This document shows positions 7,983 to 15,441 of a stretch of DNA of 64,000 bases, in pieces (position 1 is the stretch's first letter; each line of letters begins with the position of its first letter). The stretch lies in assembly GCA_026399755.1 (NCBI GenBank), contig JAPLQI010000052.1, positions 93,492-157,491 of the forward strand. The letters are read 5' to 3'. The notes under the pieces were generated by a model, which saw nothing but the letters and a program-made list of their open reading frames with translations, searched no databases and was not told the origin of the DNA. The translations under genes were made by a program, and so were the position numbers. The DNA is from Pseudomonadota bacterium (GTDB lineage Bacteria > Pseudomonadota > Gammaproteobacteria > Burkholderiales > Chitinibacteraceae).

Positions 7983-10538
7983 TTAACGGCCTGTAAAGGA
8001 ATAAACCAACACAGAAGTCATGCGGTTACGAACCGGAGTAGGAACCTTAATAGCGTTGTACTCTTCGCCATACGCTTGCCTTTTACCGATTGGCACACCT
8101 TGGGCGTTGGTGACTTCAAACGGCGCACCCATCTCAAATGGCTTGGCCACGGTATAAGTAAGCTGGCCACGCTGACCCAGCAGCATGCGCTGATCACCCA
8201 AATCAATCCCTGGCGCATTGGTGCCAAAGGTCGGGATGCTCTTGATTGCCTGTAAATCGCCCTGGCTATCTGTTGAAGTACCGCTCTTACCCAAGAGGCT
8301 GACAAACTGCTCTGCATTAGAAATCGTGTCGTTTAGGGTAGGGCTCATTAGCGCGAAATCAGGCTGAATAAAGCGCTGGCCAGCCATCATGGCTTTCTGC
8401 GCACCCACGGCCTGTAAAGATTTATTCAACTGCTTTTCAAAGGTACTGCTGCCTGGCACATCCAGATCCACCTTGATCAGATTGGTGGCACGGCTGTAAT
8501 CCACGGTGCAAACACCTGTAGCAGGCGGAGTGACAGGCACGCCATCCTTATTCAAAAACTGGATGTAACCCATATTGAAGCTGGTTACGCGGTAATAGGT
8601 GGCGGCAGGCTGAGCACCAGAGCCATCCCATGGCAACACCGCCACAGCATTCAGTTTTACCACCATCGGGTTTTCAGGAGGGCCAATCGGGGTGCCCTTA
8701 ATATCAAACGCTTGATACGGGCGAACGATAGGGAAACTAGTCGTTTTAATGGTGTTTTTAGTGGTGCCATCAAGCTGGGCGGCCATGCTATCCCCAACAA
8801 CGGCCACCGCGTTATACGCATCCGAGCTGCGCTGTAATTCATTCGCAATCCGCTTGGCCACCAGCTCACGCATGACACGGGCGCAAACCTCAATATTGCG
8901 AGCCATCGCATCCCAATTGATCGCGCTGGCACGGCTAAAGTTGGCCATTTCATTGGTAATGATGTAAGCCACTTTCATCGGCAGAATGTAAGCGGTGTCC
9001 ATAGCCTGATTAATCGTGGCGTAGTTAATCGCTCCGCCCTCAAACACCACGCCGTCATTCACCACGCCAGATACATCGCGGTACTCATATGGGATTTGGG
9101 TGGTTACGGTCGCAGTGAAATCGGTCAGCGTATTAATCAGCTGCAAGATATTCAGATCCGACAAAGCTTCACGGATTACTTCACGCTGAAAGCCGATCGG
9201 CAAGCTGCCACGGGCCATATTGGTTTCGCCACCCGCCAGCATCTTCACTTCTTCGGCAATGGCATACGCATTAATGTGATCAAACTGAGTAATCACTTCA
9301 TCTACAAACGGAGAAACCTTCTCCGCCAGCTTCAGCTTGCCACTAGAAAACGTCGACGTGCGCTTTAGCATATCGGTGTAAGTGCCTGACAACTGCTTGG
9401 CACCCTCATCTGGCATAGAGAAGCGAACCGATCCCGCAGGAGCAAAGCCCAGCGCCGCCAGCTGCTTAGCCGCAGCCTGCTGATTGCCCTGGCTAAGCAG
9501 CATTTCAGACAAGGTTGTAATCTGCGCATCACCCCAACCCGGCATCAATAGCGTTGTGCCCTGCTCGCAAAGGGTTTTCTTTGCCGCATCGCTAAGGCCA
9601 GATGCATTGATCTTGTCGCTAAGCAGCTTAGCGGCCGCCGCTTTATCATCGCTTAACTGCTTAACTGCAGCGGCATCGCTAGCACGCTGCTCGGCCAATG
9701 CCTTAGTGACTGCTGCAGCCACATCAATCGTTTGAGCTGGTGCATTAACAGAAAGCTGAATCACGCCACCACCGGCTAACTGCTGTGATAGCTGTACGGC
9801 AGAGGCTTCAAACTGTGCCAATACGGCGGTCGCGACTGCTTCATCAGTAACACCAGCTTCTGACAGGCATTTTTCTGCCGCGATTAATAAACCTTCAATA
9901 GCCGCAGCAGACAGGCCTTTAGCCACAAGGCTTTGTGCCAAGCGTTTTACGTGTTCTTTCCACATTGTTTGGATCTCCGACAGAAGCGTTTTCTGTAGTT
10001 CTGGGTGTAATAGGATGGGGAGTTCATTAGAGGCGGCACTTACACTCAATTTCACCGGATCCAGCCCTTTAATCACTGGACGCACAGTGAGGGCAGCGCC
10101 AAGCAAGACACATCCGTGCTGCTGGCCCGCTTCGTTGTCGATGAACTGTTCGTGGTATTCCGCAGAAAGGTATTTATATTTCTTGCTACGCACTGCAGTG
10201 ACCCCGTAAGGGCTCCACTCCACCAATGCGCGCAAGCGATTACCTTCAATGGCCAATTTGAGAACGGTAGCGGCCGCTCCATCCCCTGGCTCATGATTTA
10301 CATCGATAAAAATATCCTGCCCAAATGTTCGCTCATCAAAATTGCGCACCATGGACAGCAACATTTCTTTGGTAATTTCAAAACGGCCATAACGCGGATC
10401 AGTAAAGCTACCTGTTCTGGTCACGGTTACCCACGTCGGCCCTGGAGCATCTCCATCTGCCAAGGTCACGCTAAGAGCGGACAGAAAACGTACTGCCTCA
10501 GGGCGGTTAGATTCAGAAAGTTTGATGATTCGCGCCAT
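7983..10538 (-). CDS. Fused prohead protease, scaffold and major capsid protein, 851 aa
   Basis: One continuous frame. About residues 1-185 resemble the Mu gpI-type prohead protease (YGRFEITKEMLLSMVRNFDE, DVNHEPGDGAA, YKYLSAEY, LLGAALTVRPVIKG). About 190-410 are Ala/Gln/Ser-rich helices typical of a scaffold. About 410-851 look like a HK97-fold major capsid protein (YEYRDVSGVVNDGVVFEGG, an E-loop-like region, IQPDFALMSP, QRMLLGQRGQLTY). These are normally two or three genes. ATG at 10538 is chosen; an in-frame GTG lies at 10562. A good internal ribosome site precedes Met192. Terminator hairpins flank the gene. The protease presumably cuts itself and the scaffold away after assembly. Confidence 0.88.
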   Translation of the reverse strand: MARIIKLSESNRPEAVRFLSALSVTLADGDAPGPTWVTVTRTGSFTDPRYGRFEITKEMLLSMVRNFDERTFGQDIFIDVNHEPGDGAAATVLKLAIEGNRLRALVEWSPYGVTAVRSKKYKYLSAEYHEQFIDNEAGQQHGCVLLGAALTVRPVIKGLDPVKLSVSAASNELPILLHPELQKTLLSEIQTMWKEHVKRLAQSLVAKGLSAAAIEGLLIAAEKCLSEAGVTDEAVATAVLAQFEASAVQLSQQLAGGGVIQLSVNAPAQTIDVAAAVTKALAEQRASDAAAVKQLSDDKAAAAKLLSDKINASGLSDAAKKTLCEQGTTLLMPGWGDAQITTLSEMLLSQGNQQAAAKQLAALGFAPAGSVRFSMPDEGAKQLSGTYTDMLKRTSTFSSGKLKLAEKVSPFVDEVITQFDHINAYAIAEEVKMLAGGETNMARGSLPIGFQREVIREALSDLNILQLINTLTDFTATVTTQIPYEYRDVSGVVNDGVVFEGGAINYATINQAMDTAYILPMKVAYIITNEMANFSRASAINWDAMARNIEVCARVMRELVAKRIANELQRSSDAYNAVAVVGDSMAAQLDGTTKNTIKTTSFPIVRPYQAFDIKGTPIGPPENPMVVKLNAVAVLPWDGSGAQPAATYYRVTSFNMGYIQFLNKDGVPVTPPATGVCTVDYSRATNLIKVDLDVPGSSTFEKQLNKSLQAVGAQKAMMAGQRFIQPDFALMSPTLNDTISNAEQFVSLLGKSGTSTDSQGDLQAIKSIPTFGTNAPGIDLGDQRMLLGQRGQLTYTVAKPFEMGAPFEVTNAQGVPIGKRQAYGEEYNAIKVPTPVRNRMTSVLVYSFTGR
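9963..9978 (-). promoter_or_regulatory. Internal ribosome binding site and ATG at the scaffold start
   Basis: GGAG stands 9 bases before an in-frame ATG (9963-9965; codon 192), exactly at the join between protease-like and scaffold-like parts. Starting here would yield a 660-aa scaffold-capsid product without the protease. Phages such as Mu (I/Z) and lambda (C/Nu3) make scaffold from an internal start in this way. Confidence 0.5.
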
Positions 10539-10578
10539 GCCGATTCCATGAAAAAGTGGCACAGCGGAAAAAGAAAAA

Positions 10579-10622
10579 CCCCGCTGCGCAGCCCTTTATG
10601 GAAAAGGGCTTACACAGCAGGG
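10579..10622 (-). terminator. Hairpin terminator upstream of the capsid gene
   Basis: A long stem (CAGCAGGG...AAGCCCTTT paired with AAAGGGCT...CGCTG) is followed, reading leftward, by GGGTTTTTCTTTTT. It lies between the 62-aa gene and the capsid frame and looks like a strong intrinsic terminator. It would separate capsid expression from the BRO gene cluster. Confidence 0.75.
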
Positions 10623-10633
10623 TAGGGATTTAA

Positions 10634-10660
10634 TGCAAGACTAAAAAGGCACCAAAAGCA
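10634..10660 (-). promoter_or_regulatory. Repeated 20-bp phage motif, copy 1 (capsid)
   Basis: CTAAAAAGGCACCAAAAGCA at 10641-10660 is identical to 17571-17590 and close to 24219-24238, each preceded by GCAAG. This copy lies upstream of the capsid gene, between the 62-aa gene and the terminator hairpin. It is a candidate late-promoter or activator site, and no experiment supports a function. Confidence 0.5.
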
Positions 10661-10663
10661 CCG

Positions 10664-10852
10664 TTAAAACTCGGGGTTCACCTCCAATGCCAGCTTTAAT
10701 TCCTGCACCTGCACAGCATGATCCCGAGCAAGGGAATCAAGCAGGGCAGCAATATCTGCAGGGCGATCTAAACAAAGGCTTTCACGCAGTAAACGAGCCA
10801 AGCCCATCAGTGCGGCTTCGTGCTGTTCAAACCCCATTATCAAATCTTCCAT
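10664..10852 (-). CDS. Small phage protein, 62 aa
   Basis: An all-helical acidic protein (MGFEQHEAALMGLARLLRES, LLDSLARDHAVQVQELKLALEVNPEF). AAAGGATAAGC precedes the ATG. It is the last gene of a run of short genes following the BRO-domain protein. Function unknown. Confidence 0.6.
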   Translation of the reverse strand: MEDLIMGFEQHEAALMGLARLLRESLCLDRPADIAALLDSLARDHAVQVQELKLALEVNPEF

Positions 10853-10864
10853 GCTTATCCTTTA

Positions 10865-11071
10865 TTAAAAAGTGAGTGGCAATGCGCAGCCATTCGGCAG
10901 TGGCACACGCATCCGCGCCTCATACAAGTCTTTACGGGAATCAAGGCAAAAGATTTTAAACCCCTGATTGATCCACCCAATAAACGCATCTTCCGGCGAG
11001 CCGTCACCGACCATCGCCGTTTGAATCGGTACGCGGATTTCATGAAAAGCAGCAATGAGTGCAGAAGCCAT
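10865..11071 (-). CDS. Small phage protein, 68 aa
   Basis: It starts MASALIAAFHEIRVP, with AAGGGG seven bases before the ATG, and contains GDGSPEDAFIGWINQGFK and DLYEARMRVPLP. The ATG follows the upstream gene's stop by two bases. No known motif is visible. The strong ribosome site and tight packing support it as real. Confidence 0.6.
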   Translation of the reverse strand: MASALIAAFHEIRVPIQTAMVGDGSPEDAFIGWINQGFKIFCLDSRKDLYEARMRVPLPNGCALPLTF

Positions 11072-11073
11072 GA

Positions 11074-11259
11074 TCAAACCCCTTCAGGTGAGTGAGCTAA
11101 TAGATGCTGTATGCGACATTTTGCACGCTCAACCGCATAGGCATATTGGAATACCGCATTCCGAATATCCATCGGCAAGCTGGCATAGAGCTGATCTGCT
11201 TCATTTAATGCACTCATTGCACGGCGAGCTTCTTTTACTGCATCGATTTTCTTAGCCAT
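11074..11259 (-). CDS. Small phage protein, 61 aa
   Basis: A helical, charged protein (MAKKIDAVKEARRAMSALNE, MDIRNAVFQYAYAVERAKC). AAAGGAG lies eight bases before the ATG. It overlaps the stop of the BRO-domain gene by 8 bases, so it is probably co-translated with it. Function unknown. Confidence 0.6.
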   Translation of the reverse strand: MAKKIDAVKEARRAMSALNEADQLYASLPMDIRNAVFQYAYAVERAKCRIQHLLAHSPEGV

Positions 11260-12202
11260 TTTGCGGCTCCTTTGGTGAATCCAGCTCAGGGAGAGCTGGC
11301 AAAGGTTGGCCTAAGGCTCCGGCAATTTCACGTAATAGCCCCACAAGTACATTTCTTGAAAACGCTTCCTTACTTTTTGCAATATCCAAAGCCAGCTGCC
11401 GCGCCATTTTGAGCAGGGCCAGCCGGTCTTTAGTCAGCGCACCACCGGCGCTATAAAAGCCTTGTTTACGGATAGCGGGGAGCACCAAGCTGCCGATCCA
11501 CTCCTTAAACGGCTTCACTTCTGGCTTGCGGCTACCTGCCAGTAAAATGAACACACCGGCCTCACTGACTAAATTCAGCGGCTTACCCTTGGCCTCTATT
11601 GAGCGCATGGCTACATCTTCAGCATCCAACCTTTGCACGGCCATCGTTGGATTACCCAAGCCAATTGCCTCGCACACATCGGCCACTACAAACCACACCT
11701 CGCCATCGTTACGCAGTAACACCCGCACATCGATGCGGTTTTCAAAGCAGTAGCTAAACACAAACCCTAGATTTGGCGCGGCTTGCGGCGTATCGCTAGT
11801 CGGCTGAATGCTTAGTGTTTTGCCTTCTAATACATCCAGCACCCAACGGCGGAAGGCTTTGGCGTTTTCGGTTTGAGCAAACATAGCCAGTAAATAGCAG
11901 CCACGAGGAGAAAAAATCCGAACTTCGCGGCTTTGACCTGCACCCGCAGATTGAGGATGCAGCCTACCTGCGTCATCAAATTGATGACGCAGGTCTGGCA
12001 ACTTAACCAGAGCCACCATCGAATCATCAAACTCATCCGCATTACGTGAATACAAAGCATCAATAGATTGGCGAGCGTTTTTATATCCCAAAGCCTCCGC
12101 AACCTGAGTCCCCCTTAACCAAGGCTTGCCGTGAATATCCACTACATTAAATGCGGTTTCTTGAAAGACTAAATCTAAAGACGTGCTAGAATTAAGGTTC
12201 AT
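11252..12202 (-). CDS. Antirepressor-like protein with two BRO-N domains, 316 aa
   Basis: The first BRO-N-like domain spans about residues 10-115 (VVDIHGKPWLRGTQVAEALGY, RIFSPRGCYLLAMFAQTENAKAFRRWVLD) and the second about 128-240 (DVRVLLRNDGEVWFVVADVCEAIGL, LVSEAGVFILLAGSRKPEVKPFKEWI). BRO-N domains are DNA-binding modules of phage antirepressors and regulators. A tandem pair in one protein is less usual. AAAGGAAATAAC precedes the ATG. The gene lies downstream of a compact recombinase and an Arc-type repressor, so it may form a small regulatory module with them. Confidence 0.82.
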   Translation of the reverse strand: MNLNSSTSLDLVFQETAFNVVDIHGKPWLRGTQVAEALGYKNARQSIDALYSRNADEFDDSMVALVKLPDLRHQFDDAGRLHPQSAGAGQSREVRIFSPRGCYLLAMFAQTENAKAFRRWVLDVLEGKTLSIQPTSDTPQAAPNLGFVFSYCFENRIDVRVLLRNDGEVWFVVADVCEAIGLGNPTMAVQRLDAEDVAMRSIEAKGKPLNLVSEAGVFILLAGSRKPEVKPFKEWIGSLVLPAIRKQGFYSAGGALTKDRLALLKMARQLALDIAKSKEAFSRNVLVGLLREIAGALGQPLPALPELDSPKEPQNG

Positions 12203-12280
12203 GTTATTTCCTTTGTAAGTTGTTGCATGTAATGGCCTTAAGGTGTTCCACCACCTTAGGGCCTTTCTTTTGGCTGCTGA

Positions 12281-12994
12281 TTACGCGCATTTTTGTACCG
12301 CCTTTAAATACTCCCGTTTGGGCTGTCGCCCCGAGCGCAAACCTTCCAGCCTTTGCGCTTCTTCCTCCAATTCACTTCTACCCGGTGTGGCATAAATCCG
12401 CGCACTGGCGGTGCTGCTCTGACCCAGCGCATAGGCCACTTGCGCATAAGGGTCTTTAGCCACGGTTTCCCTCATAATATTCCGCGCCTTTGTATGCCGA
12501 AACCAATGTGGCGAAGCATCTGCAGGCAAGCCCGCTTTAGCCGCCCACTCTGCCAGCCGAGCTTGGTAGCTGCGCACCGACAGAGCCATGCCTTCTTTAC
12601 GCCCCACCACCAAGGGGCCATCCACAATACGGTTTAAAGCCAGTAATTGGCGCAGGGCCGCGGCCGCCGCATTGTTCAAAATGTAGCAATGGGCATTGCG
12701 CTCGGTCACCCGCAAGGCTTTTTGTGTCAGCGGATCCAGCACTGCCACACCGGCCTCTTTCAATATCTTGCCTTTCACCCCCTTCCGTTTTTCGGCCGCG
12801 ATATACAAACGCCCATCCGCCAACCAGCGCTCCGCATCTTGCCGCGTAGACGCGGCAAACTCGCTGATGCGCAAGCCAGTTTCCAGCAAAAACTCATACA
12901 CTGCCAAATCACGCTGCGCCAATTCATCGGCCCTATGCGCCTTGAGTGTTTTGAATAATTGCTTCAGTTCTGCTTGAGTAAAGTCGTTATTCAT
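12281..12994 (-). CDS. Compact tyrosine recombinase, 237 aa
   Basis: Catalytic-domain signatures are present: GLRISEF (first Arg), HWFRHTKARN (His-x-x-Arg) and RIYATPG (Tyr nucleophile). The usual later His (LGHSS) is Gln here (ALGQSS). The first catalytic Arg lies only about 42 residues from the start, so the N-terminal core-binding domain of normal integrases is missing. It sits in the middle of the structural genes, away from the att site and from the full-length integrase at 26002-27006. It may be a second integration module, a resolvase-like enzyme, or a regulator. Confidence 0.85.
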   Translation of the reverse strand: MNNDFTQAELKQLFKTLKAHRADELAQRDLAVYEFLLETGLRISEFAASTRQDAERWLADGRLYIAAEKRKGVKGKILKEAGVAVLDPLTQKALRVTERNAHCYILNNAAAAALRQLLALNRIVDGPLVVGRKEGMALSVRSYQARLAEWAAKAGLPADASPHWFRHTKARNIMRETVAKDPYAQVAYALGQSSTASARIYATPGRSELEEEAQRLEGLRSGRQPKREYLKAVQKCA

Positions 12995-13026
12995 TACTGA
13001 ATTCCCTACGAAGTATTAAACGTGTT

Positions 13027-13188
13027 TTATTTGATTTGGCCCAATTCCCTCTTCCGGCTTTCTTCCAAACGAAAGATCAGCTCACCATTTAAACTCCTGC
13101 CATTTTTACCAGCCGAATTCATCATAAAGGCGCGAAGTGATTCAGACATTCGAAGAGGATAAGGTGTTGGTTGTAAGTTTCTATTCAT
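13027..13188 (-). CDS. Arc-type ribbon-helix-helix repressor, 53 aa
   Basis: The sequence includes TPYPLRMSESLRAFMM, GRSLNGELIFRLEES, which is the beta-strand/helix/helix layout of Arc and Mnt. The ATG at 13188 has GGGG upstream; an in-frame ATG at 13200 would add four residues. It is divergent from a second Arc-type gene at 13311 and lies upstream of the compact recombinase. It probably represses one or both promoters in the shared region. Confidence 0.78.
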   Translation of the reverse strand: MNRNLQPTPYPLRMSESLRAFMMNSAGKNGRSLNGELIFRLEESRKRELGQIK

Positions 13189-13250
13189 AGATGACCCCAT
13201 AAAGCTGTCACTAGCACCATGCAGCAACATAAGGATCATAATGAACCTAA

Positions 13251-13289
13251 TAGATTCTGATATCAAGTAGATTCTTTGAAAAGAGTCTA
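13251..13289. promoter_or_regulatory. Candidate operator between two divergent Arc-type genes
   Basis: TAGATTCT occurs at 13251-13258 and 13268-13275, and its near-complement AGAGTCTA at 13282-13289. The second and third copies form a 22-bp inverted repeat with 8 of 9 matching arm positions and a TGAA centre. Spaced half-sites of this kind fit ribbon-helix-helix proteins. The site lies 63-123 bases from both start codons. Confidence 0.6.
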
Positions 13290-13310
13290 AAAGAACCACA
13301 CAATAGAGGA

Positions 13311-13565
13311 ATGAAAGAACAACTCCCCTCCTACCCCTTACGAATGCCGCTTGATCTTCGCCAAAAGCTAGAAACCAGTGCTTTAGCGGGTGGACGGTCC
13401 TTAAACGCTGAAATAATTGCACGACTACAAGCCTCATTTGAAAGCAACACTCACCTAACAGTAAGCAAGGAAACCATAGAATCCCTGCTTTCAGACCAAG
13501 AACAACGTATCAAAAATCAAATACAGATAGACTTACAGAAGCTACTTAACAGCCTTCAGCCATAA
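13311..13565 (+). CDS. Arc-type ribbon-helix-helix repressor, 84 aa
   Basis: The N-terminal half contains YPLRMPLDLRQKLET and GGRSLNAEIIARLQ, the Arc fold; the C-terminal half is a helical extension (EQRIKNQIQIDLQKLLN) that could mediate oligomerisation. GAGGA abuts the ATG with unusually short spacing, so the exact start is a little uncertain. It is one of very few rightward genes in the prophage and ends at a bidirectional terminator. Together with the divergent 53-aa paralogue it could form a small switch. Confidence 0.8.
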   Translation: MKEQLPSYPLRMPLDLRQKLETSALAGGRSLNAEIIARLQASFESNTHLTVSKETIESLLSDQEQRIKNQIQIDLQKLLNSLQP

Positions 13566-13593
13566 AAAAAGCCAGCATCCGCTGGCTTTTTTT
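13564..13593. terminator. Bidirectional terminator
   Basis: The stem GCCAGC/GCTGGC has an ATCC loop, with seven A before and seven T after. It lies between the convergent Arc-type gene and the zinc-ribbon protein gene and can stop both. Confidence 0.88.
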
Positions 13594-13595
13594 GC

Positions 13596-14021
13596 TTATC
13601 GAGATAACTCCTCATAAGTAAAACGTAAAATTTCTGCGTATCTCACGTCCCCCGTCTTAGAAACTGTAATGTAATATTTTTCGTAACTCCTACCAAACCC
13701 GCCTTCTACTACGCAAAGGCCGCTTGAATTAAGTCTATTAGCCTTTTCAGTAAACTGTATTTGTGCGAATTCCTTATCCTTGGGAAGCCACAACGCACCC
13801 TCATTAATGGGTTTACATGCCTGAGCAACTACCGCTTCAGAAACTACAGTTTCTGAAGACGAGCACTTGCTAAGAATAATCATAATAAGCAGTAAACCCA
13901 TAAATACAGTAGCAAGCCAAGTTGCCCGCGATGTTTTATTGATCACCCCACCACAATAAATACACTGAACGGCGGTTGTACTATTTTCTTTTCGGCAATC
14001 TTTGCACTTAACCAATGCCAT
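13596..14021 (-). CDS. Zinc-ribbon membrane protein, 141 aa (prophage cargo)
   Basis: Cys pairs KCKDC and CIYCGG near the N-terminus (residues 6-24) form a short zinc ribbon. A membrane helix follows at about 34-52 (WLATVFMGLLLIMIILS). The remaining 85 residues are probably periplasmic, with two Cys (QACKP, GLCVVEG). It is the last gene of a cluster of small envelope proteins between the Mu F-like head gene and the Arc pair. Such cargo can alter the lysogen's surface, but nothing here proves that. Confidence 0.68.
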   Translation of the reverse strand: MALVKCKDCRKENSTTAVQCIYCGGVINKTSRATWLATVFMGLLLIMIILSKCSSSETVVSEAVVAQACKPINEGALWLPKDKEFAQIQFTEKANRLNSSGLCVVEGGFGRSYEKYYITVSKTGDVRYAEILRFTYEELSR

Positions 14022-14065
14022 TTATACCCCCGTATTCCTTACGATAATTAAACCAACATACAGCA

Positions 14066-14446
14066 TCAAAATGCTCTAACTGTCCGCACGCACCGATCAA
14101 GAGCTACAACCTCTGCACGTTGTCCAGTAGATATCAACCTTGGGAATGAACCTATCTCTTTAAAATAGGCCACGCCTCTAGCTGCACAAGCTGCAGTAGG
14201 GCCCAGAGCCTTAACTCGGTCTGACTCTACTTTAGTCTGCTCAGCAAGTTTTTCAGCCTCAACCCGTTTGTTTAGATCTGCCAATGTTGCTACCCGCCTT
14301 TTTATCTTGACTGGGGGCCCTGCTTCACAAGGCGTTCCACTAAAAGTCACCGCTCCATTAATCGTACATTTATAAACTTCGGCATAGGCATTTACAGATA
14401 AAAAGCTCGCAAGTAAGAGTCCAAATACAAAACACCTATATTGCAT
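14066..14446 (-). CDS. DUF4124-domain secreted protein, 126 aa
   Basis: A signal peptide (FVFGLLLASFLSVNAYA) is followed by EVYKCTINGAVTFSGTPCEAG, the short two-Cys DUF4124 unit of proteobacterial envelope proteins. The C-terminal half is helical with further Cys residues. It is probably periplasmic. It shares the KC...G..T(F/Y)SGTPC unit with the protein at 14961-15380. Role unknown. Confidence 0.7.
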   Translation of the reverse strand: MQYRCFVFGLLLASFLSVNAYAEVYKCTINGAVTFSGTPCEAGPPVKIKRRVATLADLNKRVEAEKLAEQTKVESDRVKALGPTAACAARGVAYFKEIGSFPRLISTGQRAEVVALDRCVRTVRAF

Positions 14447-14467
14447 GGCAACTAATTCCTTCAGTAA

Positions 14468-14785
14468 TCACGGCTTAAATGGACTAATCGTGTAATGAAT
14501 ATCGCATTCGTTATCGCAAGCAATACCGTCTTGGCTGCCGTCCTGCTCCTTATCTAGCTTGGCGGCACACGCTTCAGAAAGCAGCGCTAACTGATTACAA
14601 CGCCCAGCGGCTTTCACTTGGGTACATGTAGGCGCGTTGTTGCAATTGCCGGTAAAAACATACTCTGGCCCAGAAGGGGTATCAGGCGCACTTAAACCAA
14701 CATTATTGCCCTCAGATTTAGTGCGATCCGACAGCCCGTTACACCCAAATAAAAAGAAAGTTAATAGAAAGATAGTTAGACGCAT
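14468..14785 (-). CDS. Lipoprotein with an excalibur-like calcium-binding domain, 105 aa
   Basis: A lipoprotein signal (LLTFFLFGC, Cys at about residue 15) is followed by a linker and then by a Cys-rich domain ending DKEQDGSQDGIACDNEC, which matches the D-x-D-x-D-G-x-x-C-E excalibur pattern. It would be membrane-anchored in the envelope. Excalibur domains occur in secreted nucleases and phage-linked proteins, but no nuclease domain is present here. Confidence 0.72.
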   Translation of the reverse strand: MRLTIFLLTFFLFGCNGLSDRTKSEGNNVGLSAPDTPSGPEYVFTGNCNNAPTCTQVKAAGRCNQLALLSEACAAKLDKEQDGSQDGIACDNECDIHYTISPFKP

Positions 14786-14960
14786 TATGTAATCTTATTA
14801 GCAGAGTCGCACATCATGCCACTGCGTATTCTTACACACAAGCAAAAGAAAATAGTCAGAATACATCGCTATTTTTACTCATGTATAAGCCAATGCAATA
14901 GGTTTTCTTTTTCCTTAATATCAAGTAAATTTCACTGCGCTTACTTGTGATAAAAAGAAA
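14786..14960. other. Divergent AT-rich promoter region
   Basis: This AT-rich segment separates the leftward excalibur lipoprotein gene from the rightward DUF4124 gene and must hold two promoters. I see no clear consensus box or inverted repeat. Confidence 0.4.
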
Positions 14961-15380
14961 ATGAAAACTGACCTCCGTTTGATACTTGTTTTACTGACAC
15001 TGCTTTACTCCACCAATGGGCTGGCTATCTATAAATGCGTCGAAAAAGGCCGGACCACCTACTCTGGCACGCCTTGCTCAACTGCCGTTAGCCCAGAGAA
15101 ACAGACAGTAACAATCTCAGCCCCATCAGTCCCCGACCCTGTTAACGCAATGAGACTAGAAAGGGAAACTCGCCAATTTGTAATCGCAGAGCAGCGAAGG
15201 AAAAATGCAGAAGATGCCATTGCCGCTGGCAGAGTCATTACATCGATGACTCGCGCCGAAGTGCGCCGAGCCATTGGGCTGCCCCAGAGCATTAATGAGA
15301 ATGGCCGTCAGGAACAATGGGTATATAAAACCGAAGTCGGCCGTCAGTATGTTTACTTCGTAAATGGTCTGACTGAATAA
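14961..15380 (+). CDS. DUF4124-domain secreted protein, 139 aa
   Basis: A signal peptide (LILVLLTLLYSTNGLA) precedes IYKCVEKGRTTYSGTPC, a DUF4124 unit. The C-terminal 50 residues (ITSMTRAEVRRAIGLPQSINE, WVYKTEVGRQYVYFVNG) resemble the SmpA/OmlA-like fold of outer-membrane assembly lipoproteins. It reads against the phage structural genes and has its own terminator. This is typical of a lysogenic cargo gene (moron) expressed from its own promoter. Confidence 0.75.
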   Translation: MKTDLRLILVLLTLLYSTNGLAIYKCVEKGRTTYSGTPCSTAVSPEKQTVTISAPSVPDPVNAMRLERETRQFVIAEQRRKNAEDAIAAGRVITSMTRAEVRRAIGLPQSINENGRQEQWVYKTEVGRQYVYFVNGLTE

Positions 15381-15410
15381 AAAGCTCACCCAAACCTGCA
15401 GATAAACAAA

Positions 15411-15436
15411 AGCCAGCTCTCAAGCTGGCTTTTTTA
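15411..15436. terminator. Bidirectional terminator
   Basis: The stem AGCCAGCT/AGCTGGCT has A-rich sequence before and TTTTTT after. It lies between the convergent DUF4124 gene and the Mu F-like head gene. On the leftward strand it would end the late head transcript before the cargo genes. Confidence 0.88.
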
Positions 15437-15441
15437 TGCTT

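Noticed and set aside
10634..10660. Reading the 20-bp phage motif as a sigma-54 promoter
   Set aside because: GG and GC are present but the spacing between them does not match the -24/-12 arrangement in all three copies.
13189..13437. N-terminal extension of the leftward Arc-type protein
   Set aside because: It would run through the divergent Arc gene and the operator repeats; the Arc fold starts only after 13188.
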